Positions 47,969-61,256 of a stretch of 64,000 nt of DNA are shown here, piece by piece. Each line of letters starts with the position of its first letter. Position 1 is the stretch's first letter. A program made the translations under genes and the position numbers. A model generated the notes under the pieces. That model saw only the letters and a program-made list of their open reading frames with translations, did no database searches and was not told the origin of the DNA. Source of the stretch: Numida meleagris (taxonomy: Eukaryota > Chordata > Aves > Galliformes > Numididae); assembly GCF_002078875.1 (NCBI RefSeq), contig NC_034414.1, positions 22,932,616 to 22,996,615 on the forward strand, in the 5' to 3' direction.

Positions 47969-50900
47969 GTAGATAATGCGAAGAGAATGAGATGCACAAC
48001 ACTGCTCTTTTTAAGTGTATATAACTGTTTCCCTGTAGAGGTCAAAAGCTGTAGGTGGCAACATACAAAGCCACCACCAATAGAACAGAATACTCAAAAA
48101 AAAAAAAAAAAAACCACGACCAACCAAATGTAGATTTAAGCTACTACTTGTGAAGCGTATCAAAATGGCCATTCCAGTAATACCATTAGATCAGATTAAC
48201 TTGATTGCACTTGACTGGGGAACGAGATGTTATTTAGGCAAGATTAACAGAACTCCACATTCTTTCAGTTGGGGCTGCTAATAAGGAACTGGATTTTGGC
48301 AAGTAGTATATTACAAACAGTGGTTCTTTGCAACCTCCTTTAGCAGGCACCTGAGCTTACGAACAGCACTGGTTTTATACTGTCTGCCATAGGTGTTTCA
48401 ATAGGAACTGTATCAGGTACTTGAGTGACTGCTTGTAACTATTGAAGAGAACGAACATGATATGCGATTATTGACAACCTCAACAACAAAAAACATGGAA
48501 AATCTAGAAACATTTCCAAACAAACCCACACCAGGGAAAATATCACTCACTGTGATGTTTCCTGATTTCCAAAAAGCTGAAAGTTAAATGGGCAAAACCA
48601 TCTAACCTGCTCCTTTACCAAGTCTGGGTCAGCTGCTAGCCCGCTAGAGATACAATGACTGTTAACAGATGCAGAAGAATCAAAGAAAGAGCAAATAACT
48701 TGTGCGTTTCACACTAGAGAAAAAAATAGCTCTTGAAACAACTGGCAAATAACAGCCTTTATGCAGGAGTGAGCAAGACTACCATAAGTCTTTAGAAAAA
48801 AAAATAAAGGAACAGCACAAAACAGCACTAAAATCTGAAATGGCGTAACACAGAGAAAAGGCTAGTCTTTAAATGGGATGTAACACAGAAAGGAGTGGAA
48901 ATACTCTCTATGCAATCGCAGTAGCTGCTGGCATCTACTACATGCATTACACTAGATAAAGACATAAAATTATTAATCAGAGTGAAAACCAACTGAAAAA
49001 AAGACCATGTAGCACTACTGTTAAGCACATTTAAGGCTGAATAAAAAATAAAGAGCAAACTATTAGAAAATAACATGAAAAAAGCCTCTGTGCAGAGGCT
49101 TTAAAGAACATGAAATGAATACTATTACATAAAGTAATGCAAAGATGAGACCAATACTGATCAAGCACTAACATTATTGGCTGGTTATTATCTGCTATAC
49201 TTGATCAAGCTTTTGGTTTATCTAGCTCAGTAGTCCATAGCCAAGAGACAAAAATGCCAAGCACTTAAAGGAAGATAAAATAATTCTGGTCTTAGTAACA
49301 AGCCATAAGGTTACTCATCTCTGATGCAGATCTCAGGCTACTCCCTATAATATAACAATTTTTTGACCCACTGCAGCATCTCACTGGTTGCCAACTACCG
49401 ATGACAGCAGTAGAAACTTACATGAGTCCAAGTATTTTGCCATCACCCTACTCCCAACTACATTTTTAAGTTACAACATTAAAACTTTCTTGACCTGATT
49501 TTTTTTTTAATTTTGTTTCTACAATAAATACTAATAGAAGGTCAGATCGTACTGTCATCAAACACACACAGAGCTCAAAAAAGACATTTCCCTCTATTAT
49601 CACAATTGTCTATGTTCCATATCTGCATGGCTCTGAAAATATCATCAGCATCCTCCACACAAACCACATAAAGGCTGTACCTGTAGATGTTTGTCCATAT
49701 TGATCACAACCTTCATACAACAAAGAACAGTTTCTCTCTTCTTGCCCATGAAAATGCCCCAAGGAGCATCAAAGCCTAAACAATGCTCTGACTACACCAT
49801 TAGCTCTTAGAAGCACAGTATAATAATTGTTTTTTTTTTTAAATATAGTTCACACCACACAAAGACAGCCAACAGAAGATCAGGTAAAGTTATTTATGGA
49901 ATCCAGACCATATTTTGCGCAGTTTTTGACAGTTTGTCCAATAATCTCAAACATCTACCCAGTCTCATCAGAAAAAACTCTTAATCAAAATTTCCTCACA
50001 AAATCAGGGTATAAAACTTCGGGAGATGGCAAGATGTCTGCACAGGGTTTTTTGTTGTTTGCTGGTGTTGTTTTTAAGGATTAAACTATCTATGAAATAT
50101 AAGACACATTCTTTCATGTCACTTAGACTTTGATTTTGAGGATAGACTTCTGAGATCTCCCTGCTCTCTGTCCTTTCTTATTGTCCCCTATCAAAGTGAT
50201 AGAGGCCTGGCTTTTGTAATTAGAAGTGATGGATACTCCTTGCTGTGAACTATTGGACAATTTTGCTGGCATACAAAGTATGAAGTTTTCTTGTTTTCCT
50301 TCATAGCATAAAAGCTGAACAATCTCTGATGAAACTGCAAAACTCTCTTCAAAATCTTAAGTCAGCAAAATGAGGAAAGAACAAAGTACAAAGACAGAGA
50401 CAGTAATTGCCAAAAGAATAATTTAAATAGACCTGAGACTGCTTGAAGCAAACATGAATACATCGGTCACAACAGGTCCATTAGCGCAGATTCATTCTAA
50501 TAAAAGCTAATGAATTCATGTTCTCTTCAGGAAAGCCTAGGAGAAAAGCTCAGTGCTGACAATGAAAAATCTGATATGGGAGTGAATGGAATTGAAGGGA
50601 TAGGAGTACAGTGAAACTGGTTTATGAGCATGAAGACAGTTGCAGCCAAGACCCAGCGTCTGGCCTAACTCTAACCAGGTCCTTAGTCCCAGGGAAGTAC
50701 AGTTGGTCCCAGGCCCATTTAGCAACTGACACTCACCTGATTCACCATACAGAGCACGATAAAGGTATTTAATATACTACAGTGAGTCATTCACCTCATG
50801 GGTATTTTAGGTGATTGATTCCTGTACAGAGCAGGCACACAGGCTCAGTCCAACATTTCATCCTGGTGACTCATGTCAGAGCTTCCAGTTGTGTCATTTG

Positions 50901-51706
50901 GCTGCATAAAATTCCTGCCTTACATGGGAGCAAGAATAAAAATGAAACAGTGAATGAGTTAGTAAATAAGTTATAGGTCATACAGGATTTCCAAAAAGTA
51001 GCTTTGCTGAAATTTTTTTCTTCTGTCTGCTCTCAGTATAGATTTTACTGGGAGTGCATAGAGACAAGCACACGAAGCACATGCAGGCAGCATATATATG
51101 CAGTGCTCATTTCAGGCCTTCTAGAATAAGAAGTTAAGTAAAAACAGAAATTTCATGGTAATTTACATGGTATCTTGTACTGTTTATGCCTCAGTTTCAC
51201 CACCAGGAAATTAAAAAAACCTATAACCTTTTACCAACCTTGCAAAACAGCAAGAAAATCCACTAACACTTCCAAGATGAATAGATTCTATGAGGACACA
51301 AACTTAGCTTCAGATGCACTTTCTTTATGTGGTGACTATTAGGCTTATTGATTTTAGTGCAGAAAGAGGCTACCACTGGCTTTTTCAGAGCAGATACAGC
51401 TAAGGGAAGTAAGCCTGAATCAACACAGCTACTTGCTTTCACACAGTGGAGTGACAGTGGTGTACCACTGTTGTCACTTTTACTAGGCAAAAAGTTTATT
51501 CAGTTCTTTTTAAATATCTAATGTATTAATGGCATTATGGTGTTGTTGTTTTTTTTAATTTGGTTTGGATTTTTTTGTTTGCTTTACTCAGAAGAAAAAC
51601 TCAACACTCAGCAACCAATGGATTTATCTCAGCTAGCTAAAACACCAGAACTGCTAATCCCTATGCCTGCTTTAAGGTTTTAGCAAACAGATGTTAGGTG
51701 AAGCCA
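47969..51706. other. Unannotated non-coding sequence with A18 tract
   Basis: No gene is recognised. A run of 18 A lies at 48096-48113, without AATAAA upstream. Confidence 0.5.
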
Positions 51707-51726
51707 GGAGGGGGGTGGAGGGGGGG
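51707..51726 (+). other. G-rich patch
   Basis: G runs of 2, 6, 2 and 7 separated by single bases. A two-tetrad G-quadruplex is possible. A C/A-rich stretch follows. Confidence 0.5.
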
Positions 51727-54700
51727 AAACCACAGAAAAAAACAAACAAACGAAATAACCACAAATCACCTGTTCAGCCAAGGTAGATTTAGCTTTAAAG
51801 GGTCTAAATCTAGGGCAGTATGCCTTTGTTAACAGGTGAAAGCCAACGAAAAAGTTCAGCTTGAACATTCAAAAAAACAGCAGGAAAAGAAGCCCTCTTT
51901 TACTTCTGAACTGAGCGCATTTCTTTGAGAAAAAACAGACACGGAAACTTAAAAGCCTTTCTATTTTATCTTCAGAACACAGCCAAACTTTAAAGTCTCA
52001 TTCAGAAACAAGAAAGGTACAAAGCAGCCTAGGGTGGCAAATCACCCCGTTTTGCCTCTATGGCTATGAGATTCTTCTCTGACCATCCCAGTGGCCTCTT
52101 GCCTGCACTGTTTGCCATGGGATGTTTTAAAGCAGTCCCACAACAGCCATAGCTGCTTCTATCTCCATTTGCAGCCCCATCCTGAGCACAAACAGAAGAA
52201 AGTTCAATTCTCTGGGACCCTCCTGTGGAAATTCCTCACTGCTCTGTTGCTTTACATAATCACTCCTTGTTGGAGAGAGCAGAAAGCGGGGGATAAAAAA
52301 AGTGTGTAGGAGGAGAGAGGCCCCATAAAACTTCACATACCTTCCCCAAACTTGTGTGACTCCCCTTCATCATTATCCAAGACTAGCTGTTATAATTAAA
52401 CATTTTGATTTATGAATAACTTTGCTAAACCCTAACAAGCTGCTGTAATCTCCTAGCTCTGCACAGACCTCCTGTCCTCATCCATGTTCTGCCCCAACCA
52501 AGGCTTCGTACCCACCTCAAACTCTACTGAGCCAGACCCCCAGCCTCTCATCTACTCAGTCTCAGCAGCTCACTCCCCAGGTACCAATGGGACAGCAAAC
52601 CTGAGTGCTGCTCAGCCTGCTGAGAAGCCTTGTGCTGATCCTAGCCCCATCCCCTCCAGATCTCTTTAAAAATTAAATATATATTTCTTTAGCCTCAAGC
52701 CTCTTTAGGTTGGAAAACAGCCTTGGAGGAGAATGAATTTTCAAAGAAGAGCAGAAATTTAGCAAACTATTTTTATATCCAGCTGCAACATATTTTTCTC
52801 CATCTTCTATTTTGCTGCACAGGAACTGCAACAGAATTGGTTGTCCAGCTCTAAACTCATTGACACATTAAGTAGAATGCACGTATCTTTGGAAGAGAAT
52901 AGTATTAAAAATGAGATACACTACAATAGTAAAGGTTAACAAATCTTTCTCTTCACTTCAGTAGAAGCCACTTCTGCTTGCATCAGCTGAAGATGCAGTC
53001 CCTGACTTCTGAGCAAAGCCATATGAATACAATTGTGAAGGAAATCTAACTCCATTAATTTGATGGAAATGCACTTGTTCAACTGAGCATGATTGGTCCC
53101 AATGTATTTATTTCCCCTTCTTGGAAAAATTACCTCTATTCACTGCCTTCAGTAATATCAAGATAGAAAGCTGGCAAGAACAGGGTTTAAGTGCATAAGT
53201 ACATTCACCACGAATCTAGGTCCAATTCTTACATATCAGTAAGTTCTAGGCTATCAGAGATGCTTTTGTCCTAGAAGCCATCTGTCAGAGGGAATGAGAC
53301 CTGGAGACACCTAGTCTATTATATCCTCCTGTCCTGCAGCCATACTCAAGACAGCACCCATTTGTACAGCACCCAGTAGCAACATCTTGCCTGAGAAATA
53401 CATAAAGGACTCCTAAGCTTACTTGCAAATCCTTTTCCTTTTCTTCATTTTAATACGCTTATATATTGCCTCAACTCCTTTGATCAGCATTCCTAAATCT
53501 AGACAAGATGTTGTGGTGTGCCCTGGTAGCCACAGCTGCTCACAGCTATGTCCTCTCCCAGATTCTTGTGCATCCCTAGATACTCACTGGGGTGAAGGGG
53601 CTGAGTGAGAAAGTCTTGACACTGTTAAAGTCCTGGTCAGCAATAACTGAAGTACTAGTGTGCGATCAATACCGCTTTGGTCACAAATCCAAAACAAAGC
53701 ACCATACTGACTGCTATGAAGAAAAAATAGCCCAGTACAAATAACTTGTACCATTATCTTTCTTCAGGAAGTGGAAAATGCTGAAACTTCAGCATAGTTT
53801 CAGCTAGGAGTCAGACAGCCAGGCCTGGAAGAAAATTAGCTAGGAAAACATCACACCTGAATTTGATCATATATGCACTCCTGCAGAATGTAAGCTCAAG
53901 GGAAGATGAAGATCTTTTTACTTCATTGCGTCTCAATGCACCCTAATATAAACAAGATTGCTTACACCAAAAGGTCGAGGAAATACACATTGAAGAGGAT
54001 AGGCTCTCCTATTAATTATTCTCTACAGCAGTGACACTAGAGCATCATGGAGAACAGCTTTGCTCTAAAAAGGCACACGGAGGCAACTGCATGCGGTCCA
54101 GCATATACAGAACAGAGTAGGCCAGAAGATGCAAAAGAAGGAATAAAACAATAACTCTAAAACCAATAAGAAAGCAGGGAAAAGTGTTCTGTAGGCAACT
54201 GTTATTTGCCCACAACACAAATGCTATTTCTGTGTAATATACATTTTGGAAGAATAGAAATTAATCATCCTAATTCCCTTTAAGATGTTCCTATTTTTCT
54301 TGAATTCTAAGTCTCCTATTTTATTAACTGGAGTTTTAAACCTGAAAAGACAACTAAATGCTACATCCAACAGGTTTTACTGTACATCACTATCAATGTC
54401 ACAAAACAACACTGATACTCTGCGGGGCCACAGTACCTCCAAGTCCAAATACTTGCGTATGTCAAGAACACCGCATAGGTGCTGTGCCAGCACTCAAGTA
54501 TGCATTACTGCAAACTAAAGTAAGAAGGTTTACAAAATTCAGAGCTGTGGCACGTTTGACAGCTAAATAGACTATTTAAATACTGTTTAAATATTCATTA
54601 TACAAAGGTAAACCAAGCAAGCTGTCATTACAATAATCTCAGAACAGATAAGACACTTTCCATCTCCATGTGGAACAGTATAACAAATTCTCACTAACAT

Positions 54701-56405
54701 TTGCATAAGTCATCAAAGACTATATATACAAATTTCTTAATGACACTATGAACTCTCCTTTCAGTTGTCTGAATGACAGGTGCTGGAAGCTGCTAGTACA
54801 CTGGCTACATGACAGCCTGAGGCGGTAGGAAGTTTGGTTCCTCAGAAATCAGGGAGACCTGAACATAACTGTCCCAGCCAAATACGTGGCCACAGTGAAG
54901 CTTTCCCAGAAGCTCTTGAGGAACACAGTCAAGGTCTGGAAATTCAACAGAGGTTTTTCCTGCCCTCTCACACACCTGGTAGGAAACTTCCATCCACACC
55001 TATGAGTATTTTTTTCCACTTTCTTCCATTACAACACTCTTTTCCATGATTTCCGTTTTTATTATTGGTAAGTTAATTTCATCTCTACATCCTTTCATGG
55101 AGAGGTTATAATAAAATATTTGCTGCATTAAAGAGAAAAAAAGCACTTAAGATTACTAAATATTTGTGTAACTCAAAAATGTCATGGTCATTATCAAAAT
55201 ATTATTATAAAAAGCAAAACTAAAATTTATGTGAATTCATAATTCATGTTTATTATACAGAGTTACAATCCAGAAATCTAAACTTTGGATTCTCATTCCT
55301 CTATTTTCATCTTTGAATTTGCTTTCCACCATTCCCCCTCACCTACCTTTTAATTCCACTATTTCCAGTTTCTACCCTTCTTCTCTTCTTTTTCGTGTTG
55401 TACTGATTTGTTGTACTTTCATGTTGTACTTAAACCCTAAAACCTTCAGGCATTTACCCACTTTGCCATGGCTATGCAAGATCCAAAGAATGGTTCTTGA
55501 AAAATTTGAAGTAGGATCAGGGATTGAATTATAAAACCCTCTGAGTAAAGATCCGGAAGTGTCTGCAAAATGCCATACATCTCTGTAGCACTGCTGTGAT
55601 AAAATGAAAACCAGTGCTCAGGAGGAAAATATAAGCTCTCTCTTTAAAGCAGGTGATCTTCCACTCTCAAACAAGGTTAGGTAAGGATACAGGTTTTAAA
55701 AAACAAACAAACTCACTCCAGTAAATGTCACTGCAATATTCACTGAAGAGTTGTGTAAATATTATTCATTGTGCCAAATGCACTTCCAAAGCAGATGCCT
55801 TCTATGATCTGTTTGCTCAGCCACATCAAAATAAAATAGTTTCAACCTTCTAGGCAGCATTACCATTCACAGATCTCCATAAGGCCCACTCATTCCAGCA
55901 CCAGAAAAGCAATGCAGCTTGTTTCCCTATGATGCCCTTCAGCCTTAATTTGGCTATATGGACATGTCTAGTCTATGACAATGCTAGGAACTAGCCCTTG
56001 GATGAGACGTTCCAACCTACAGCTTCAGGCACAGACCTTTTTAAATCGTTTGTCACCCTAGATTCTCATATCAGAGCCACTCAGACTTGCTCATCTTCTG
56101 TGATTACCATCTCTGCTGCTCATAGGCAATTCTTAGAGAGCTCAGGTTTTGGTTTGAGCCCTAAAGGTTTTGGTATCCAATGTAGAAGTTAGCCAACACA
56201 CCTTGAAACTTCAAAGAAATGTAATTTATCTGACAAAGATATGCCAGACAACTGCTAGATTCATTTCATTGAAAGTGGTACTTGTAGTCTCTACCCCTTA
56301 TTTATATATTCTACGTATTCTATTTATATGTTTAGAGCTTAGGACTAAAAATGTTCAGACTGTGTAGCTCTTAGGACAGTGATTTATGCAACTGGTATAT
56401 ATACA
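51727..56405. other. Unannotated non-coding sequence
   Basis: No supported gene in about 4.7 kb. A proline- and serine-rich 61-codon frame at 52484-52669 and a 64-codon minus-strand frame at 54805-54999 have protein-like composition but no recognisable domain, and are not called. Confidence 0.5.
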
Positions 56406-56439
56406 TTTTTTTTTTTATTTTATTTTTAAAAAAAAAAAA
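56406..56439. repeat. T-rich/A-rich hairpin tract
   Basis: T-rich sequence (56406-56427, interrupted by two A) followed by 12 A (56428-56439). It resembles the T20-A11 tract at 40701. Confidence 0.85.
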
Positions 56440-57995
56440 CAGGGCCCTGAAAGATGCTAGGCTTGAGTGACAGAAACATTTTTCAGTAGAAAATCCTGTT
56501 ACTTCAGGGAAATCTTCTGGGGTAACACTTTGAAAGGTGCACAGAACTACAACTTTCCTTCAGTAAAGCCTAAACAAAGTACCACAATCTGAGCCAAGTT
56601 GATGCAAAACGAGAGCACTGATTTTTTTTTTCCAAGTAGATTCAGCTATTCAGTTTTAAACAAGTTCAACACTAATCCACACTTGTTTGAACACGTTGCC
56701 TCAGTGATAAACAACCTTGGCCATCACAGAGTACTGTTTCTCCTTTGCTGCACAGACACTGTGCACAGTAGCTCCCATTCCCCTTCCCTCCTGAGAAAAG
56801 GCAAGATAGAAGGGAGATTCCACCATCATGAGAGCTTCTAAGAGCTGAGCTCTAACTACTGAACACCAAACCCTTGATATTTTAAGTTCATATTTCAAGT
56901 TTTAAGAAGTGTTATATCTTTTATAAAATCATAAATTTTATTTAAATTATGTTTAATTTTACTGCTCCCAGGAAAGCAAGTCAATTTTAAACTAGTTTTA
57001 TTTAATAACAACAAAGCTACAGGATTTCACTCACCAGAATACATTGTTGTCACATATGGCATTAATATATTACAGCCTCTCAACTTGTAAAGTCTGCCTT
57101 CTTGACTGAAATCTAGCTGCCATCTATGTAAACGGAACCAGATTATCCTTGAAAGGAAGATCAGATAGTATCATCAATAACAGGAAGAAGCTCATTTGTA
57201 CACAGCTTACCAAGGAACTTCAAGACATTTCATTCCCAAGATTCTGAACCGAACTGCACCACTCAATAATCCTTTAATCAGAATAAAAGTCTTCATGGCC
57301 GGTGTCAGCAAGCAGGCAGGCACTGTTACATCTCTAGAGAGCATGAGTGCACAAGAAAGTTGTTGTTTTGTTGTCTTCACCAAAGCAACAGAACTTCTTT
57401 GATCTACAGTGCTGAGAGACAGCAGAGAAGCTGTCGTGCATGGTCTGTTCTCCTTCCTGAGGATGACCTCTGTGACTTATTGCCAAAGATCAGAGGTTTT
57501 TTTTTTTTCTCTTCTCACTCTGCTCTTAACAATAGCAACTCCTGCACAGTACAATGAAGTCCCAGTGCAATAAAGCATAGCACTTATCTCACTAACTGTA
57601 TGCAACACAGGCTGCAAAGATTCTTTCAATTTGATTAGATAGTTTTTTATTCTTTACTCTACAAATGCATCCTCTTTATCTTGATATTATTCCTTCAGCT
57701 TTGCTCCAGCCTGTTAGCTTAAGACTACCGTTTCCAAAACATATAATAGACCCTGGCTCCAGGGGCTTGAGTCTGGAGATTCTGTTTAGAGTCCAAACTA
57801 CACTGCTGTGTAACCCTCACATATCAGACTTCTCACTCATACCAGGGCTGAGCTGCTGTTACTGTTGCAGAGTGCAAAACAGAAAGAAGGGAATGAATGT
57901 TATTTCTATGGGGAGTTCAGCAGAATTCTGTTTTTTAATGTTTCTTTAGTTGTTTCTTTCTTGTTGATTTGGACATTTGTTGTTGGTGTGTTGGG
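56440..57995. other. Unannotated non-coding sequence
   Basis: No gene is recognised. A run of 12 T lies at 57497-57508. Confidence 0.5.
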
Positions 57996-58025
57996 GTGTG
58001 TGTGTGTGTGTGTGCGCGCGCGCGC
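57996..58025. repeat. Compound (GT)n(GC)n microsatellite
   Basis: Thirty bases of uninterrupted alternating purine and pyrimidine: about nine GT units, then about five GC units, then T6. This is the classic Z-DNA-prone composition. Confidence 0.95.
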
Positions 58026-58961
58026 TTTTTTCAGATATGCAGAGGTATTTATTATCAATTAGCAGAGAAGAAACTATCAGGCTGGATGCACTTCTGAGCC
58101 TTCAACTCCAACAACAAGATAGCTGCAGAACTAGCTAGGAGCAAGCCTAAGATATGGCTTTGTCTTTTGGATATCAACTGCAAGATGAAAGCAGTTGGAG
58201 GATGTTTAAAGCAGCCAAAGAAATCCTGTAGATCTGCTGTTAGTTGTTTTCACAAAAGTCAGATTTGAATAATTTTTCTAGGGTTCAACACATTCCCCTC
58301 AGTGTGCCACAAGCCAAGGCAAAGATCAGCCCTATCAAAACCAGGTTGAGTAGATACAAATACACAACCTTGCATAAAGGTAACAGGAAACTTTACTAAA
58401 GAAAGATTATCAATTACGAAGTATCTCTTCATTCAACAGGTTAGGAGAATGTCAGAACAGCTCAGTTCACTCATGCTTCCATAAAGTAGATGAAGTGAAA
58501 GCATTATATGTTTTTATCAAAGTAATCCAGACACGGTAGAAATGCTGATGCTCCGCACAGCACTGTTTCCAAATTGGATCAACTATGAGTACAGCAAAGG
58601 CATCCAGAGCTAAGCAATTCTCCTTAGGAGTTTTCACATAGGATCAGGTCTAGCATATGTAGGCAACCAAATATGGTCTGAAGCAGCAGTTAAGAGAAGA
58701 ATACCAGTATTTGTCACTAAGTAAAATTATTCTTTGTCCTACAAGAGTTCCAGCATGCCTTCCTTCAGTACTGGAGCAATCTTCAAGCTCTTTCTGAACT
58801 TCACTGACTTAATTAGTTATTGACGAATCATTAAGAACCATGATAAATGGTTTCTGTTCAGTCACACCAATGACAATAACCAAAGATGGATGAAAGATAA
58901 TGAAATGAAGAAGAAAAATATTCCATTTACCTAGCAAGATGAAGGTAATGGCCTGCAAACG
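58026..58961. other. Unannotated non-coding sequence
   Basis: No gene is recognised. It ends at the left edge of a CR1 fragment. Confidence 0.5.
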
Positions 58962-59206
58962 AGGTAATGGCCTTAATTTGTGCCACGGGAGATTCAGGTT
59001 GGATATTAGGAAAAAAAATTCTCAGAACTGGTAATACACCAGAACAGGCTGCCCAGGGAGGTGGAGAAGTCACTGTCCCCAGAGGTGTTCAAGAAACATG
59101 TACACGTGGCACTGAGGGACATGGTTAGTGGGCACGGTAGGAATGGGTTGACAGCTGGACTAGATTACCTTAGTGGCCTTTTCCAACCTTAGTGATTCTA
59201 TGAGTC
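58962..59206 (+). mobile_element. CR1 LINE 3' end, short
   Basis: A plus-strand CR1 tail of about 245 bp. The blocks are GAGATTCAGGTTGGATATTA, CCAGAACAGGCTGCCCAGGG, CAGAGGTGTTCAAGAAAC and CTTTTCCAACCTTAGTGATT, ending in GATTCTATGAGTC. The form of the 3' end (GTTCAAGAAAC then CTGAGGGACATGGTTAGTGG) differs from the copies at 23014 and 38955, so it belongs to another CR1 subfamily. Confidence 0.92.
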
Positions 59207-61209
59207 TAAGTGTTCTACCAAACACTGGCAAGAATTCAGCACTACTGAGCACATATCTGATCTTCTGGATGAAACACCTGAGTGTTATTCTCAGCCTTTC
59301 ATTAGAACTAGATACTGAATTGTATCTAGTTCTACAACATTCACGTTTCTGGATGTCAGAAGCATCACTGAGAAGTCTTACAAGTTTATCAGAGAAAATG
59401 TAAACCTTTATATTATCTGAATCCAGTCAGGCTTGATATTTGAGAAAGATCACGAATGAGGCAGCAAGACAACTTTTAAACTATCCTTCATTTTTCCCTG
59501 TCACCATTTTCAAAACTTAAATCTTATTCCTCTTGACACTGATTGTGACATAATAATGAAGTAGTATCTTTCTCTAGCAGCTTATTGATCTCTCATTAAT
59601 AAGTCTGACTGCAACAAGGCTTCATATTGCCTGACCACTTTCGAAAACCATCCAGAACCCTGAACTACTAGTCTGTTTCACTTAACGAGGCGTAACACAA
59701 ATTGGACACCACAACTTTTGGAAAACAGTTTATGGAAGTCAGTTTCTTCTGCCACCTTTCAGAAAATAATCACTCAGAAGTAGATACCAGAAGGTTTTAC
59801 CACAGAATAAAGTACTACAAGAGTTCTTGTAAATTCTTGATGAGTTTCTCGAGAACCACGGTGCACCCCCTGCATGGCCTGTCAACACAAACCCAGAAGC
59901 CTATGTAGGAAGCAGCTGACAGAAGGCATTGCTTTGTACATGAAATATTCATTAGAACTACTGAGCCTCTGAATCAAACACTGGTTTTTATGGTAGTAAA
60001 ATGCTTCTCAAAATATGGGAAGTAGGTACTGGATATATCTTATGTGTTTATACTGACCATCTAGTTCTTAAAATTTGTTTTCTACTAAATGAACTATCAA
60101 AAAATCTTAAGACTTTGAAAACAGCTGAAATAGATTGACTCAAAATTCCCCTCATACTGATTTCAGTGCTGATAAGGATGTAGCCAGCTTACATGGAAGA
60201 TCTCAAAAGAATAAAACCAATGTACACACAAACCCCTATATAGTGTAAGACATGAAGACAGCAATTCACTGAACAAGCTATTTTTCTTGAACACTAAAAT
60301 ATATTTCCGTGGAAGTTACTGTCTGGCAAAATTCATGTCATTGTGCCCAGTTTCTGACCTCCTTTATTCTGAAAAGACATTTAGGCTTTCTCTGGGAAAA
60401 TAATGATATGATCTCCTGACTGAAAATCTGCCTGAACCTCTGCAAAGACACTTGAACTACATACAGCTTTATTATAGGCAAGATTGAGTCTAGCTAATTT
60501 TAAAATTATTTGAGCTTTCCTGTTACCTGTAATCACCAGATTCCAACTACTTGGCTTGAAGCATTTTTCCCCTTCTCAAACTGAATTATTTCGGAAAGCT
60601 ACAACCACATTGATTGTCCATTTCTGAAAACAAGAGCAGTGAAAAAAAGACATTCTGTGCCTGTTAAAATCCAAGGTGAGATAGGAGTAAAAATTCCTGC
60701 TTTTCTCTATCACACTGGAAACAGCCAGCAAGACATGTGAAGCTGTATTTTTGTTGCACAGAGCACTATTGATAAAGCCTCATCAGGAGTATCACTACCA
60801 GTCTGGAGGAAGGCACTTCAGGAGTGACAAAATTTAGTCAAAGAATATTCAGGTGAGAGAAATGAGAAAGAGAGTTAAAACACATCACTTACAAAAAAGC
60901 AGACTGGACAGATAAGCGCCATACAGCCTAAAAGACCGAGGGAAGTGAAAATTCTCTAAGTATGTTCAAGATAGCCTTTTTTGTTATCAGTAATTTGTGC
61001 TCTCAATGTTAGCTTAACCCTGTTTTTCTTGTCCTACCCCTTACCGCAAGAAGAACGAACCATGTCAAACACTTGGAAAGCCTTTTTTTTTTTTTAAGAC
61101 AGAATATGTGCTCTCTCTTTTCTTCCTCCAACTCTATTATTATTTATCTTCATATTGTTCTTTTAGATTCTAAATGCATCTCTAAATAGTTCGTACTTTC
61201 GCAAGGCAG
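59207..61209. other. Unannotated non-coding sequence
   Basis: No gene or mobile element is recognised. A T-rich run lies at 61084-61096. Confidence 0.5.
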
Positions 61210-61256
61210 AAAGTGCACACAGAACTAGTGCACACTAAAGTGCACACAGAACTAGT
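61210..61256 (+). repeat. 20-bp tandem-like direct repeat
   Basis: AAAGTGCACACAGAACTAGT occurs exactly at 61210-61229 and 61237-61256, with a 7-bp spacer that itself repeats part of the unit (GCACACT). This is a recent local duplication with a 27-bp period. Confidence 0.95.

Noticed and set aside
52484..52669. Proline- and serine-rich 61-codon frame in a locally GC-rich patch
   Set aside because: Composition follows from the C-rich sequence. No domain or conserved start context is visible.
54805..54999. 64-codon minus-strand frame with protein-like composition
   Set aside because: Too short, with no recognisable family and no clear splice sites. Worth including in a protein search but not supportable as an exon.
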